A stretch of DNA of 64,000 bases from Pseudomonas helmanticensis (GTDB lineage Bacteria; Pseudomonadota; Gammaproteobacteria; Pseudomonadales; Pseudomonadaceae), in contig NZ_FXUY01000001.1 of assembly GCF_900182985.1 (NCBI RefSeq), positions 3,286,001 to 3,350,000 on the forward strand, given 5' to 3'. Made by a program: the position numbers and the translations under genes. Under the pieces are notes generated by a model that worked only from the letters and a program-made list of their open reading frames with translations, did not search any database and was not told the origin of the DNA. This document shows positions 11,501 through 21,620 of this stretch, one piece after another. Numbering within the stretch: position 1 is the first letter of the stretch; every line of letters starts with the position of its first letter.

Positions 11501-12392
11501 CGTTAAGTGCCAGATTGTTGATCTGGATCGGCTTGCGCTCGGCATAAGCGCCAGTCAGTTGTGGCGCATTCAAGCGCAGCGCAGCGCTTTGCAAAGTGCC
11601 CTCGGCCCAGTTCACCCAAAGCTCGCCGCCGGCCTTGATCTGGGAAAAATTCCATTGCTGGGTGAGGCGCTCGGGCAGCCATTTCGCCCAATCGCTTTGC
11701 GGCAAACTGGCGTAACCGTCGACGCTGCTGTTCTGCCATTGGTCGGGGCGAATGCGCGTGCGCAGGCTCAAGGCGACGGGTTGACCATCAGGTAATGTCA
11801 GGCGTGCATCGAGGCGTTGCCGACTGGCACCGGTTTTCAGGTTGAGGCCGACATAGGTGAGGGTCAGCGGCGCGTGATCCTGCGGCTGCAGAGTCACTTG
11901 ACTGTCGAGTACCGACAGTTGCTGAATCATTTGCGAACGATTGAACAACTGCTGCGCATCGAGCGGCTGATCGTTCTGCACAGGCAAGCCTTCCAGCGCC
12001 CAACTGCCGTCCTCCGCTTCCTTGAGGCTGATTTTCAGGCCATTGAGTTCCAGATGCGCAATGCGCACCTCGCGCGCCAACAGACTGGCCCACAGATCCG
12101 GCACCGCCCGCACCCGGTCCAGACGCAAGGCATTGGCACCCTCGCCGACCATCACGTCGTGGGCCAGCAGGATCGGTGCAAAACCGCTCCAGTTACCTTC
12201 CAGCTCACCGATCTGCAACGGCATGCCGAGTGCGGCACTCGCCTTGGCTTCGATATCCGCACGATACTCGGCCACCAGCGGGGTCAGTTCGCGGCCGAGA
12301 CTGACGTACAACGCCATCAATACCAGAACCAACGCGCACAGGCCCAGCCCCCAGCGGGTGATTGCGGCCAAAATGCGTGTCAGACGTTCCAT
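8589..12392 (-). CDS. yhdP: YhdP-family AsmA-like envelope protein
   Basis: A very large protein (1267 residues) with one N-terminal membrane anchor (about residues 12-33, WGLGLCALVLVLMALYVSL) and a long periplasmic body of repeated beta segments. It ends in the AsmA-like C-terminal domain (residues ~1080-1260, with GLLNFNSIGRRLRLDFSDLF). This architecture and the position between rng and nit match YhdP, one of the AsmA-like proteins that carry phospholipids between inner and outer membrane. The start was set at MERLTRIL because GGGAG lies nine bases upstream; a preceding in-frame ATG overlaps that site. Confidence 0.94.
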   Translation of the reverse strand: MERLTRILAAITRWGLGLCALVLVLMALYVSLGRELTPLVAEYRADIEAKASAALGMPLQIGELEGNWSGFAPILLAHDVMVGEGANALRLDRVRAVPDLWASLLAREVRIAHLELNGLKISLKEAEDGSWALEGLPVQNDQPLDAQQLFNRSQMIQQLSVLDSQVTLQPQDHAPLTLTYVGLNLKTGASRQRLDARLTLPDGQPVALSLRTRIRPDQWQNSSVDGYASLPQSDWAKWLPERLTQQWNFSQIKAGGELWVNWAEGTLQSAALRLNAPQLTGAYAERKPIQINNLALNAYYQNSAEGATLTLDSLAMNFGETRWESRVQLQQTRATDKVEELWHLQADRLDLTPITPLLNALGPLPKGFAEVVDHLKVTGGLRNVLLDFRPAATNGSKFSFAANLDQVGFDAYHGAPAARNVSGSLTGNLDGGELRMDSKDFVLHLDPIFAKPWQYLQANARLTWKLDKDGFTLIAPYLKVLGEEGKIAGDFLIRLHFDHSQEDYMDLRVGLVDGDGRYTAKYLPEVLSPALDEWLRTAILKGAVDQGFFQYQGSLSKNAGEADRSISLFFKVHDAELAFQPGWPHVSKVSGDVFIEDSGVRIWANKGQLLDTQVKDVFVNIPHVPTGQDTHMFLDGAFAGGLGDGLKILQDAPIGTAETFAGWEGAGDLQGKLKLDVPLAKGDLPKILVDFKTANARLKLAEPKLELTQLKGDFRFDSAKGLSGQNIAARAFDKPVTAQIFADGSPGKLRTRVAASGQVEVKKLTDWLGVTQPLPVSGTIPYQLQLNLDGADSQLMVSSSMKGVAVDLPAPFGMTAETGRDTVFRMTLQGPERRYWVNYDQLANFTFAAPPSNFAEGRGELFLGAGEAVLPGAKGLRIRGVLSELDVAPWQDLVNKYAGQDPGGSANKLLSSADFKVGKLTAFGTTLDQASVQLNRKPGAWNLALDSQQAKGTASLPDAKGTPIVVNLQYVKLPAPDPTVQADENAPDPLVSVDPTKIPALDITINQLFQGQDLVGGWSLKVRPTAKGIALNNLDMGLKGILLQGNGGWEGAPGSTNSWFKGRIGGKNLADVLKGWGFAPSVTSEEFHMDVDGRWPGSPAWLATKRFSGTLDASLNKGQFVEVEGGAQALRVFGLLNFNSIGRRLRLDFSDLFGKGLSYDRVKGLLVATNGVYDTKEPIRLTGPSSNIELNGKLDLVAEQVDAKLLVTLPVTNNLPIAALLVGAPAVGGALFLIDKLIGDRVARFASVKYTVKGPWKEPKITFDKPF

Positions 12393-12467
12393 GTCAGTTG
12401 GCTCCCATGGCAAAAATACTGCGAAAAGCTGAGGCCAGCCGCGGTGAAAAAGGTGTGACGCAGGGGT

Positions 12468-13925
12468 TCAGAGCAGCACCACGTCATATTGTTCCTGGGA
12501 ATACATGGTTTCCACCTGGAAGCGTATGGTGCGGCCGATAAACCCTTCAAGCTCGGCGACGTTACCGGATTCTTCATCAAGCAAACGGTCGACCACTTTC
12601 TGGTTCGCCAGTACGCGATAACCCTCGGCCTGATAGGCGCGGGCCTCGCGGAGAATCTCGCGGAAAATCTCGTAACAGATGGTTTCCGGAGTTTTCAGCT
12701 TGCCGCGCCCCTGGCAACTGCTGCACGGCTCGCACAGCACTTGCTCAAGGCTTTCGCGGGTGCGCTTGCGGGTCATCTGCACCAGGCCCAACTCGGTGAT
12801 ACCGATGATGTTGGTCTTGGCGTGATCGCGTTCCAGTTGTTTTTCCAGGGTGCGCAGGACCTGACGCTGGTGCTCTTCATCTTCCATGTCGATGAAGTCG
12901 ATGATGATGATCCCGCCGAGATTGCGCAGGCGCAGCTGCCGGGCAATCGCCGTGGCCGCTTCGAGGTTGGTCTTGAAGATGGTTTCTTCGAGGTTGCGAT
13001 GACCGACGAACGCGCCGGTATTGACGTCGATGGTGGTCATGGCTTCCGCCGGATCGACCACCAGATAACCACCGGATTTCAACGGTACTTTGCGTTCGAG
13101 GGCTTTCTGGATTTCGTCTTCGACCCCATAAAGGTCAAAGATCGGTCGCTCGCCCGGGTAGTGTTCCAGACGATCGGCAATCTCCGGCATCAGTTCGGCG
13201 ACGAACTGCGTGGTTTTCTGGAAGGTTTCCCGGGAATCGATGCGGATCTTCTCGATCTTCGGATTGACCAGATCGCGCAGGGTGCGCAATGCCAGGCCGA
13301 GGTCTTCGTAGATCACGCTCGGCGCGGAAATGGTCTTGATCTGGTCGTTGATCTGATCCCACAGACGACGCAGATAGCGGATGTCCATGAGGATCTCGTC
13401 AGCACCGGCACCTTCAGCGGCGGTGCGCAGGATGAAACCGCCCGCCTCCTTGATCCCTTCCTTGGCCACGCAATCGCTGACCACCTGCTTGAGGCGCTCG
13501 CGCTCGGCTTCGTCTTCGATTTTCAGCGAAATGCCAACGTGGGCAGTGCGCGGCATGTACACCAGATAGCGCGACGGGATCGACAGTTGCGTGGTCAACC
13601 GCGCGCCTTTGGAGCCGATCGGATCCTTGGTGACTTGTACCACCAGGCTCTGGCCTTCGTGCACCAGCGCACTGATGCTTTCCACCGCCGGGCCTTCGCG
13701 TTGCGAGATTTCAGCGGCATGAATGAACGCGGCGCGATCGAGGCCGATGTCGACGAATGCTGCCTGCATACCCGGCAACACGCGGACGATCTTGCCTTTA
13801 TAGATGTTGCCGACGATCCCGCGTTTTTGCGTGCGCTCGACGTGGACTTCTTGCAGCACACCGTTTTCGACCACCGCCACGCGCGATTCCATCGGCGTGA
13901 TGTTGATCAGAATCTCTTCACTCAT
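12468..13925 (-). CDS. rng: Ribonuclease G
   Basis: A cytoplasmic endoribonuclease (485 residues) that matures the 5' end of 16S rRNA and takes part in mRNA decay. The protein begins MSEEILINITPMESRVAVVE, with an S1-type RNA-binding domain in the first ~120 residues. The catalytic DNase I-like region carries TTIDVNTGAFVG and IIIIDFIDMEDEEH, which supply the Mg-binding aspartates. The zinc-link cysteines are at residues 398, 401 and 404 (CEPCSSC). Its length fits RNase G rather than RNase E, which has a long disordered tail. It lies between maf and yhdP. Confidence 0.96.
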   Translation of the reverse strand: MSEEILINITPMESRVAVVENGVLQEVHVERTQKRGIVGNIYKGKIVRVLPGMQAAFVDIGLDRAAFIHAAEISQREGPAVESISALVHEGQSLVVQVTKDPIGSKGARLTTQLSIPSRYLVYMPRTAHVGISLKIEDEAERERLKQVVSDCVAKEGIKEAGGFILRTAAEGAGADEILMDIRYLRRLWDQINDQIKTISAPSVIYEDLGLALRTLRDLVNPKIEKIRIDSRETFQKTTQFVAELMPEIADRLEHYPGERPIFDLYGVEDEIQKALERKVPLKSGGYLVVDPAEAMTTIDVNTGAFVGHRNLEETIFKTNLEAATAIARQLRLRNLGGIIIIDFIDMEDEEHQRQVLRTLEKQLERDHAKTNIIGITELGLVQMTRKRTRESLEQVLCEPCSSCQGRGKLKTPETICYEIFREILREARAYQAEGYRVLANQKVVDRLLDEESGNVAELEGFIGRTIRFQVETMYSQEQYDVVLL

Positions 13926-13983
13926 GGCAGGATCTCGTTCAGGCATGTTCACGATAATGGCCGCATCTGGATGGGTACGACGC

Positions 13984-14580
13984 TTATTGCGCGTTCAGGT
14001 TTTGCCAACAGGGTATGCCGAAATGGCCCAACAGTTCTGCGGTTTCGCAAACAGGTAGCCCGACCACCGCCGAGTAACTGCCATTGAGGCCGGCGACGAA
14101 CACTGCGCCGAGCCCTTGAATGCCATAACCGCCGGCCTTGTCACCGGGTTCACCGCTGGCCCAGTAGGCGCCGGCTTCCTCACGACTGATCGGGCGGAAC
14201 CGCACCAGACTGCGCACCACCCGCGATTCGCAACGTTCGCCTTCGAGCAGGGCAATGGCGGTCAGCACTTCATGCTCCTTGCCGGACAACATCATCAGCA
14301 TGGCGCATGCGTCGGCTTCGTCCACCGGTTTGCCAAGAATTTTGCCGTCAAGCACCACGGCGGTGTCGGCGCCCAGCACGCAGAAAGGCTGCGCGCCATT
14401 GACCGTGCGTCGGCCGGCCTCGGCCTTGCCGCGCGCGAGGCGCTCGACGTAGGCCGATGGCGATTCTTCGGGGAATGGGGTTTCGTCGATGTCCGCACTG
14501 ATGGCGGAGAACGCCACGCCAATCTGCGTGAGCAATTCACGTCGACGCGGCGATCCGGAGGCAAGGTAAAGCGGCTTCAT
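13984..14580 (-). CDS. Maf-family nucleoside triphosphate pyrophosphatase
   Basis: A 198-residue Maf protein that hydrolyses non-canonical or dTTP/UTP nucleotides. The N-terminal signature is [16 protein letters not shown] and the catalytic acidic residue is in [18 protein letters not shown]. The genome position next to mreD matches YhdE/Maf, the dTTP/UTP pyrophosphatase branch. AGGGAG lies upstream of the chosen ATG; the longer frame has no family support. Followed by rng 58 bp downstream. Confidence 0.93.
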   Translation of the reverse strand: MKPLYLASGSPRRRELLTQIGVAFSAISADIDETPFPEESPSAYVERLARGKAEAGRRTVNGAQPFCVLGADTAVVLDGKILGKPVDEADACAMLMMLSGKEHEVLTAIALLEGERCESRVVRSLVRFRPISREEAGAYWASGEPGDKAGGYGIQGLGAVFVAGLNGSYSAVVGLPVCETAELLGHFGIPCWQNLNAQ

Positions 14581-14617
14581 CAAAACATCTCCCTGTTCAG
14601 CGACCAGCTTCACCGGC

Positions 14618-15109
14618 TCAATTGATTTTGTAGCGGCGGCGCAATCCACGCAGAGCGAAGCTGACCCACGGCCAGAGCAAGGCACTGACCAGCGCAGGAA
14701 GGACCAGCGCCAGGGTTGGTTGACGGTTACCGGTCAGGGCGCTCAGCCACAACTGCACCAGTTGCGCGAGGCCGAAGATCACCAGGATCACCAGGCATTG
14801 CTGCCACATCGGAAACATCCGCAGGCGTTGTTGCAAAGACAGTACGAGGAAAGTGATCAGCGTCAGGATCAACGCGTTCTGCCCAAGCAGCGTGCCGTAC
14901 AACACATCTTCGGCCAGCCCGAGGCAAAACGCCGTGACCATGCCAACGGTGTGCGGCATGTACAGCGCCCAGAACGTCAGGAGCAGCGCCAGCCACAGCG
15001 GACGGAGAATTTCCATGAATTGCGGCAACGGCGAGACACTGAGCAGCATGCCGATGAGAAAGGTCAGCCAGACGATCCAGCCGTTACGCGATGCGGTAGC
15101 GCCGACCAT
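14618..15109 (-). CDS. mreD: Rod-shape determining protein MreD
   Basis: A small inner-membrane protein of 163 residues made almost entirely of hydrophobic helices, with short positively charged connectors and the C-terminus [10 protein letters not shown]. It works with MreB, MreC, RodA and PBP2 in the elongasome. Its ATG overlaps the mreC stop codon by one base, implying coupled translation. Confidence 0.94.
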   Translation of the reverse strand: MVGATASRNGWIVWLTFLIGMLLSVSPLPQFMEILRPLWLALLLTFWALYMPHTVGMVTAFCLGLAEDVLYGTLLGQNALILTLITFLVLSLQQRLRMFPMWQQCLVILVIFGLAQLVQLWLSALTGNRQPTLALVLPALVSALLWPWVSFALRGLRRRYKIN

Positions 15110-16254
15110 TATTCTTGTCTCCCGGTTGTCGCCGGTGCTGTGACAGGCGGTTTTGCCGCCGGACGTGCAGCAGGCTGGCCAGCTGGAGGTTTGGCCGCCG
15201 CCGGGGTGGCTGCAGGTGGTTTTGCCGCTGCGGGCGGTTTGCCTGCAACGGGTTTCGCCGGTGTCGCGCTGGTAGCAGCGGCTGGCGCGGCAGGTGTTGC
15301 CGGCGTCGCGCTCGCTGCGGCAGCAGGCGGGGTCACGGTTTTCGGCACAGTGGCCGGAATGATCGGGCCGCCGCCAAAGGCATCGAGATTTTCCTGCGCC
15401 TGTGCGGCATCGTTGGCGCGCTCTTCGGCGGTGCGGGTGTCGCTGAACACCAGCAGCAGGTAGCGGCTGCGGTTGAGTGCAGCCGTCGGTACGGCGCGGA
15501 CGATGGCGAAAGGCTGACCGGAATCGTGGATCACTTCCTTCACGGTCGCGACCGGATAACCGGCCGGGAAGCGCTGGCCGAGACCAGAACTGACCAGCAG
15601 ATCGCCTTCCTTGATGTCGGCGGTGTCGGCAACATGACGCAATTCCAGACGCTCCGGGTTGCCGGTGCCGCTGGCAATCGCGCGCAGACCGTTACGGTTC
15701 ACCTGCACGGGAATGCTGTGAGTAGTGTCGGTCAGCAGCAAAACACGCGAGGTGTATGGCATCAACTCGACCACCTGGCCCATCAAGCCGCGTGCATCGA
15801 GCACCGGTTGACCGAGCACCACGCCGTCACGCTCACCTTTATTGATGATGATGCGGTGGGTAAAGGGATTGGGGTCCATGCCGATCAACTCGGCCACTTC
15901 GACCTTCTCATTGACCAGCGCGGAAGAATTGAGCAACTCGCGCAGCCGAACGTTCTGCTCGGTGAGGGCAGCAAGCTTTTGCATGCGTCCCTGCAACAGC
16001 AGGTTTTCGGTCTTGAGTTTTTCGTTTTCGGCGACAAGCTCGGTGCGGCTGCCGAACTGACTGGCGATCCCTTCCCACAGCCGTCCGGGCAGGTCGGTGA
16101 TCCAGTAGGCATCCATCAACACCAGCGACGCTTGTTTGCGCGCGGGTTTGAGCAGATCAAAGCGGGCATCGACCACCATCAGCGCGACCGACAGCACGGC
16201 CAGCACCAACAGGCGCACACCCAACGAAGGGCCTTTGGCGAAAAGCGGTTTAAT
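15109..16254 (-). CDS. mreC: Rod-shape determining protein MreC (probable ATT start)
   Basis: A periplasmic scaffold of the elongasome: short cytoplasmic N-terminus, one membrane helix (VRLLVLAVLSVALMVV), a coiled coil near residues 70-110 (ELVAENEKLKTENLLLQGR), then the two-barrel MreC domain. The last ~80 residues are a low-complexity Ala/Pro/Lys tail. The first conventional start in frame is TTG at 16224, but it has only weak AAAGG upstream. Ten codons earlier an ATT codon has GGGAGGAG six bases before it and gives [M]KPLFAKGPSLGVRLL, which aligns with the E. coli MreC N-terminus MKPIFSRGPSLQIRL. I therefore place the start at ATT 16254 (381 residues). Confidence 0.88.
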   Translation of the reverse strand: MKPLFAKGPSLGVRLLVLAVLSVALMVVDARFDLLKPARKQASLVLMDAYWITDLPGRLWEGIASQFGSRTELVAENEKLKTENLLLQGRMQKLAALTEQNVRLRELLNSSALVNEKVEVAELIGMDPNPFTHRIIINKGERDGVVLGQPVLDARGLMGQVVELMPYTSRVLLLTDTTHSIPVQVNRNGLRAIASGTGNPERLELRHVADTADIKEGDLLVSSGLGQRFPAGYPVATVKEVIHDSGQPFAIVRAVPTAALNRSRYLLLVFSDTRTAEERANDAAQAQENLDAFGGGPIIPATVPKTVTPPAAAASATPATPAAPAAATSATPAKPVAGKPPAAAKPPAATPAAAKPPAGQPAARPAAKPPVTAPATTGRQE

Positions 16255-16340
16255 AAGCCGCTCCTCCCAGGCAAATGTTCTGTTTATTCATACGGCATCA
16301 AACCGGCCTGGATGAAGACTGACAGAAGATAAACGCCAAC

Positions 16341-16364
16341 AGGCAGCACTGCAAAGTGCTGCCT
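16341..16364. terminator. Hairpin between mreB and mreC
   Basis: AGGCAGCACT and AGTGCTGCCT form a ten-base-pair stem with a GCAA tetraloop in the 143-bp gap between mreB and mreC. There is no following U run on the minus strand, so it may reduce read-through from mreB to mreCD or protect the mreB 3' end rather than fully terminate. Confidence 0.6.
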
Positions 16365-16397
16365 GCGCGCGCTCACCCACGTATTGCACCCGGCGAC

Positions 16398-17447
<1,050 letters not shown>

Positions 17448-17646
17448 CTAGGCAACGCGTGGGTAAAAAAGTGCGGCAAACTCTAACAACGACAGGGATT
17501 TTGGGCAAGGCGCCAATATGTTAAATTGGCCGCTTTTCTGTGCACCAAGCCCCACAATCGCGGCCTTATGACCGTAGAAGTGCGGTAGTGTTCCGACAAT
17601 CTAACACACGGACGCCGTCCGTTCTGTTTTCCACAGGAGAATCCCG

Positions 17647-17934
17647 ATGGCGCTAGAACGCTCCGACGTGGAAAAAATCGCTCATCTGGCCTGCCTTGGC
17701 CTCAATGATGCCGATCTTCCACACATTACTTCCGCTCTCAACAGCATTCTCGGTCTGGTCGACGAAATGCAGGCTGTTAATACCGACGGAATCGAGCCTC
17801 TGGCCCACCCGCTGGAAGCCAGTCAGCGCCTGCGCGCCGACGTCGTGACCGAGAGCAATCACCGCGAGGCCTACCAGTCCATCGCACCAGCGGTCGAAAA
17901 CGGCCTGTATCTGGTTCCGAAAGTCATCGACTAA
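17647..17934 (+). CDS. gatC: Glu-tRNA(Gln)/Asp-tRNA(Asn) amidotransferase subunit C
   Basis: The 95-residue GatC subunit, which stabilises the GatA-GatB interface in the transamidation pathway to Gln-tRNA or Asn-tRNA. The family core [12 protein letters not shown] and [10 protein letters not shown] is present. CAGGAG lies upstream of the ATG. It is the first gene of gatCAB and is 16 bp from gatA. Confidence 0.97.
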   Translation: MALERSDVEKIAHLACLGLNDADLPHITSALNSILGLVDEMQAVNTDGIEPLAHPLEASQRLRADVVTESNHREAYQSIAPAVENGLYLVPKVID

Positions 17935-17950
17935 AGGGAAAGAGCCTGCA

Positions 17951-19402
17951 ATGCATCAAATGACTCTGGCCGAGATCGCCCGCGGTCTCGCCGATAAAAA
18001 GTTTTCCTCCGAAGAGCTGACCAAAGTCCTGCTGGCGCGCATTACCCAGCTCGATCCGCAGCTCAACAGTTTCATCAGCCTCACCGAAGAGCTGGCCATC
18101 GAGCAGGCGAAAGCCGCCGATGCACGCCGCGCCAACGGTGAGAGCGGCGCCCTGCTCGGCGCGCCGATCGCTCACAAAGACCTGTTCTGCACCCAGGGCA
18201 TTCGCACCAGCTGCGGCTCGAAGATGCTCGACAACTTCAAGGCGCCGTACGACGCCACTGTGGTCGCGAAACTGGCCGCTGCCGGCGCTGTGACCCTGGG
18301 CAAGACCAACATGGACGAGTTCGCCATGGGTTCGGCCAACGAGTCGAGCTGGTACGGCGCGGTGAAAAACCCGTGGAACCTGGAACACGTACCGGGCGGT
18401 TCGTCCGGCGGTTCGGCGGCGGCGGTTGCCGCGCGTCTGTTGCCAGCAGCCACTGCTACCGACACCGGCGGTTCGATCCGTCAGCCAGCAGCATTCACCA
18501 ACCTCACTGGCCTGAAACCGACGTACGGTCGTGTTTCGCGTTGGGGCATGATCGCTTACGCCTCCAGCCTCGATCAGGGCGGCCCGTTGGCGCGCACTGC
18601 CGAAGACTGCGCAATCTTGTTGCAAGGTATGGCCGGCTTCGATCAGAACGACTCCACCAGCATCGATGAGCCGGTTCCGGATTACTCCGCCAGCCTCGGC
18701 GATTCGCTGCAAGGCCTGCGTATTGGCGTGCCGAAGGAATACTTCAGCGCCGGTCTCGACCCGCGTATTGCCGAGCTGATCCAGAACAGCATTAAAGAGC
18801 TGCAAAAGCTCGGTGCCGTGATCAAGGAAATCAGCCTGCCGAACATGCAGCACGCGATCCCTGCGTACTACGTGATCGCGCCGGCAGAAGCCTCTTCCAA
18901 CCTGTCGCGTTTCGACGGCGTGCGTTTCGGCCACCGTTGCGAGCAACCGAAAGACCTGATCGACCTGTACAAGCGCTCGCGTGGCGAAGGCTTCGGCCCG
19001 GAAGTGCAGCGCCGGATCATGGTCGGTGCCTACGCGCTGTCCGCCGGTTACTACGACGCCTACTACCTGAAAGCGCAGAAGATCCGTCGCCTGGTGAAGA
19101 ACGATTTCATGGCGGCCTTTAATGAAGTCGACATCATCCTCGGCCCAACCACGCCGAACCCGGCCTGGAAGCTTGGCGCCAAGAACAGCGACCCGGTCGC
19201 TGCCTATCTGGAAGACGTCTACACCATCACCGCCAACCTCGCGGGCCTGCCGGGCCTGTCGATGCCGGCCGGTTTTGTCGACGGTCTGCCGGTTGGCGTG
19301 CAGTTGCTCGCGCCGTATTTCCAGGAAGGTCGCCTGTTGAACGTTGCCCACCAGTATCAGTTACACACTGACTGGCACACCCGCACCCCGCAGGGGTTTT
19401 GA
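17951..19402 (+). CDS. gatA: Glu-tRNA(Gln) amidotransferase subunit A
   Basis: The amidase subunit (483 residues), releasing ammonia from glutamine for GatB. The Ser-cisSer-Lys triad is visible as Lys76 (PIAHKDLF), Ser151 (in [11 protein letters not shown]) and Ser175 ([11 protein letters not shown]). Its stop codon lies inside the left arm of a large palindrome that separates it from gatB. Confidence 0.98.
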   Translation: MHQMTLAEIARGLADKKFSSEELTKVLLARITQLDPQLNSFISLTEELAIEQAKAADARRANGESGALLGAPIAHKDLFCTQGIRTSCGSKMLDNFKAPYDATVVAKLAAAGAVTLGKTNMDEFAMGSANESSWYGAVKNPWNLEHVPGGSSGGSAAAVAARLLPAATATDTGGSIRQPAAFTNLTGLKPTYGRVSRWGMIAYASSLDQGGPLARTAEDCAILLQGMAGFDQNDSTSIDEPVPDYSASLGDSLQGLRIGVPKEYFSAGLDPRIAELIQNSIKELQKLGAVIKEISLPNMQHAIPAYYVIAPAEASSNLSRFDGVRFGHRCEQPKDLIDLYKRSRGEGFGPEVQRRIMVGAYALSAGYYDAYYLKAQKIRRLVKNDFMAAFNEVDIILGPTTPNPAWKLGAKNSDPVAAYLEDVYTITANLAGLPGLSMPAGFVDGLPVGVQLLAPYFQEGRLLNVAHQYQLHTDWHTRTPQGF

Positions 19403-19526
19403 AACTGCTGCGCTCGGTAATGCTGCGTTGAAAACTGGCTCGTAATGCTCATTGACTAAAGTCAACTCCGCTTACTCGCCAGTTTTCGCCTTGCCTTACC
19501 TTCGCTCGCGACGTTTCAAAATCCCC
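19393..19526. repeat. Large imperfect palindrome between gatA and gatB
   Basis: The segment begins GGGGTTTTGAAAC and ends GTTTCAAAATCCCC. Inside, GAAAACTGGC(T)CG pairs with CG(C)CAGTTTTC, and TTGACTAAAGTCAA marks the centre, so nearly the whole ~134 bp can fold into one long interrupted hairpin. It starts at the gatA stop codon and ends about 20 bp before the gatB ATG. I believe similar sequences recur in other fluorescent pseudomonads, but I cannot verify this here. Confidence 0.75.
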
Positions 19527-19548
19527 AGCAAAAGGCTAGGAGACACAC

Positions 19549-20994
19549 ATGCAATGGGAAGTCGTGATCGGGCTGGAGATTCATACTCAGCTCACTACCC
19601 GGTCGAAAATCTTTTCCGGTAGTTCCACCACGTTCGGCTCCGAGCCGAACACCCAAGCCAGCCTGATCGACCTGGGCATGCCCGGTGTATTGCCGGTGCT
19701 GAACCAGGAAGCCGTGCGTATGGCGGTGATGTTCGGTCTGGCGATTGACGCCGAGATCGGTCAGCACAACGTGTTCGCGCGTAAAAACTACTTCTACCCG
19801 GATCTGCCGAAGGGCTATCAGATCAGCCAGATGGAATTGCCGATTGTTGGCAAAGGCCACCTGGACATCGCCCTCGAAGATGGCACGGTCAAACGCGTCG
19901 GCATCACCCGCGCGCACCTGGAAGAAGATGCCGGCAAGAGCCTGCACGAAGAATTCAACGGTGCTACCGGCATCGACCTGAACCGTGCCGGCACGCCGCT
20001 GCTGGAAATCGTTTCCGAGCCGGACATGCGCAGTGCCAAGGAAGCCGTGGCTTACGTCAAGGCAGTCCACGCGCTGGTGCGTTACCTGGGCATCTGCGAC
20101 GGCAACATGGCCGAAGGCTCGCTGCGTTGCGACTGCAACGTGTCGATCCGTCCGAAAGGCCAGGTTGAATTCGGCACGCGTTGCGAGATCAAGAACGTCA
20201 ATTCGTTCCGTTTCATCGAGAAGGCGATCAACTCCGAGATCCAGCGTCAGATCGAGCTGATCGAAGACGGCGGCAAAGTGATCCAGCAGACCCGTCTGTA
20301 CGATCCGAACAAGGACGAGACCCGTCCGATGCGTTCGAAAGAGGAAGCCAACGACTACCGTTACTTCCCAGATCCGGACCTGCTGCCGGTGATCATCGAA
20401 GAGTCGTTCCTCGGTGAGGTCCGCGCCACCCTGCCGGAACTGCCTCCGCAAAAACGCGAGCGTTTCCAGGAGCAATTCGGTCTGTCGGTCTATGACGCCA
20501 GCGTCCTGGCCACCAGCCGCGAACAAGCCGATTACTTCGAGAAAGTCGCGGCCATCGGCGGCGACGCCAAACTGGCGGCGAACTGGGTGATGGTCGAGTT
20601 GGGCAGCCTGCTCAACAAACAAGGCCTGGACATCGACGAGTCGCCGGTTTCGGCGGAACTGTTGGGCGGCATGCTGCAACGCATCAAGGACAACACCATC
20701 TCCGGCAAGATCGCCAAGGTGGTGTTCGAAGCGATGGCCAACGGTGAAGGCAGCGCAGACGAGATCATCGAAAAGCGTGGCCTGAAGCAGGTGACCGACA
20801 GCGGCGCGATCTCGGCCGTGCTCGACGAAATGCTCGCGGCCAACGCCGAGCAGGTTGAACAGTACCGTGCGGCTGATGAAGCCAAACGCGGCAAGATGTT
20901 CGGCTTCTTTGTTGGCCAGGCGATGAAAGCGTCGAAAGGCAAGGCCAACCCGCAGCAAGTGAACGAACTGCTGAAAAGCAAGCTCGAAGGCTGA
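19549..20994 (+). CDS. gatB: Asp/Glu-tRNA amidotransferase subunit B
   Basis: The 481-residue kinase/transamidase subunit that activates the tRNA-bound Glu or Asp and accepts ammonia from GatA. The N-terminus [15 protein letters not shown] and the motif SLRCDCNVS (near residue 190) are typical; the C-terminal YqeY-like domain carries [18 protein letters not shown] lies upstream of the ATG. The spacing from gatA (146 bp) is unusually long for this operon because of the inserted palindrome. Confidence 0.98.
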   Translation: MQWEVVIGLEIHTQLTTRSKIFSGSSTTFGSEPNTQASLIDLGMPGVLPVLNQEAVRMAVMFGLAIDAEIGQHNVFARKNYFYPDLPKGYQISQMELPIVGKGHLDIALEDGTVKRVGITRAHLEEDAGKSLHEEFNGATGIDLNRAGTPLLEIVSEPDMRSAKEAVAYVKAVHALVRYLGICDGNMAEGSLRCDCNVSIRPKGQVEFGTRCEIKNVNSFRFIEKAINSEIQRQIELIEDGGKVIQQTRLYDPNKDETRPMRSKEEANDYRYFPDPDLLPVIIEESFLGEVRATLPELPPQKRERFQEQFGLSVYDASVLATSREQADYFEKVAAIGGDAKLAANWVMVELGSLLNKQGLDIDESPVSAELLGGMLQRIKDNTISGKIAKVVFEAMANGEGSADEIIEKRGLKQVTDSGAISAVLDEMLAANAEQVEQYRAADEAKRGKMFGFFVGQAMKASKGKANPQQVNELLKSKLEG

Positions 20995-21000
20995 TGCAAA

Positions 21001-21027
21001 TGGAGCCAGACTCAAAGCCTGGCTCCA
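21001..21027 (+). terminator. Hairpin after gatB
   Basis: TGGAGCCAG and CTGGCTCCA form a nine-base-pair stem with an ACTCAAAGC loop, beginning 6 bp after the gatB stop. The following sequence is TCTCCTGT, so the T run is weak. It is the likely end of gatCAB. Confidence 0.6.
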
Positions 21028-21046
21028 TCTCCTGTGGGAGTGATCT

Positions 21047-21180
21047 GTGGCGAGGGGATTTATCCCCGTTGGGCTGCGAAGCGGCCCCAAATGCCGAGCT
21101 TGATTTACACCAGATAAACCGAGCTCTCAGATTTTGGGACTGCTGCGCAGTCCAACGGGGATAAATCCCCTCGCCACAAA
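21047..21180. repeat. REP type B inverted pair
   Basis: GTGGCGAGGGGATTTATCCCCGTTGG and its inverted copy CCAACGGGGATAAATCCCCTCGCCAC flank a core with GGGCTGCGAAGCGGCCC and GGGACTGCTGCGCAGTCC. A second copy is at 38194-38327. This is a separate family from the GTAGGAGCTG repeats. Confidence 0.85.
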
Positions 21181-21214
21181 AGCTCACCCTGCACTAGTTT
21201 CGGGAAACCTTTGA

Positions 21215-21589
21215 ATGAAGCGTTTGTTCATCAGCTGCGCCCTGCTCTCCTTGCTGGCCGGTTGCGCCAGCACCGACATCATCGACCCGCACGGTTACGA
21301 CCAGACCGGCGTCGCCTCCTATTACGGTGCCAAGCACCACGGTAAACGCACCGCCAGTGGCGAAGCGTTCAACCAGAATTCCCTGACCGCCGCCCACCGC
21401 CAGCTACCCTTTGGCACGCGGGTGAAGATCACCAACCTGAAAAACGATGAATCCGTCGTGGTTCGCATCAACGACCGCGGCCCGCACACCCGTGGCCGTC
21501 TGATCGATGTGTCACGCGCGGCCGCCGAACAGCTCGGCATGCTGCGCAGCGGCACCGCGCGGGTGCGCGTACAGGCCCTCGACGACTGA
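21215..21589 (+). CDS. RlpA-like septal/lytic transglycosylase lipoprotein
   Basis: A small lipoprotein (124 residues): signal peptide with lipobox LAGC and acylated Cys17, followed directly by a double-psi beta-barrel domain (GVASYYGAKHHGKRTASGE, RVKITNLKND, VVRINDRGPHTRGRLIDVS). The Asp and His implied in RlpA transglycosylase activity are in the NDRGPH segment and near HHGK. It has no SPOR domain, unlike full RlpA (about 340 residues), so it is a short RlpA-family member likely anchored in the outer membrane. The ATG follows GGGAAACC. The downstream antiporter overlaps or nearly abuts it. Confidence 0.88.
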   Translation: MKRLFISCALLSLLAGCASTDIIDPHGYDQTGVASYYGAKHHGKRTASGEAFNQNSLTAAHRQLPFGTRVKITNLKNDESVVVRINDRGPHTRGRLIDVSRAAAEQLGMLRSGTARVRVQALDD

Positions 21590-21620
21590 TGGAGCGCTGA
21601 CTATTTTCGGACTGACCGAT

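Noticed and set aside
9486..11795. 769-residue plus-strand frame opposite yhdP
   Set aside because: A GC-rich antisense shadow of a very long gene; its composition (Arg/His/Gln-rich) is typical of shadows and it has no ribosome-binding site.
17924..19351. 475-residue minus-strand frame opposite gatA
   Set aside because: Antisense shadow of gatA; no start site and no family pattern.
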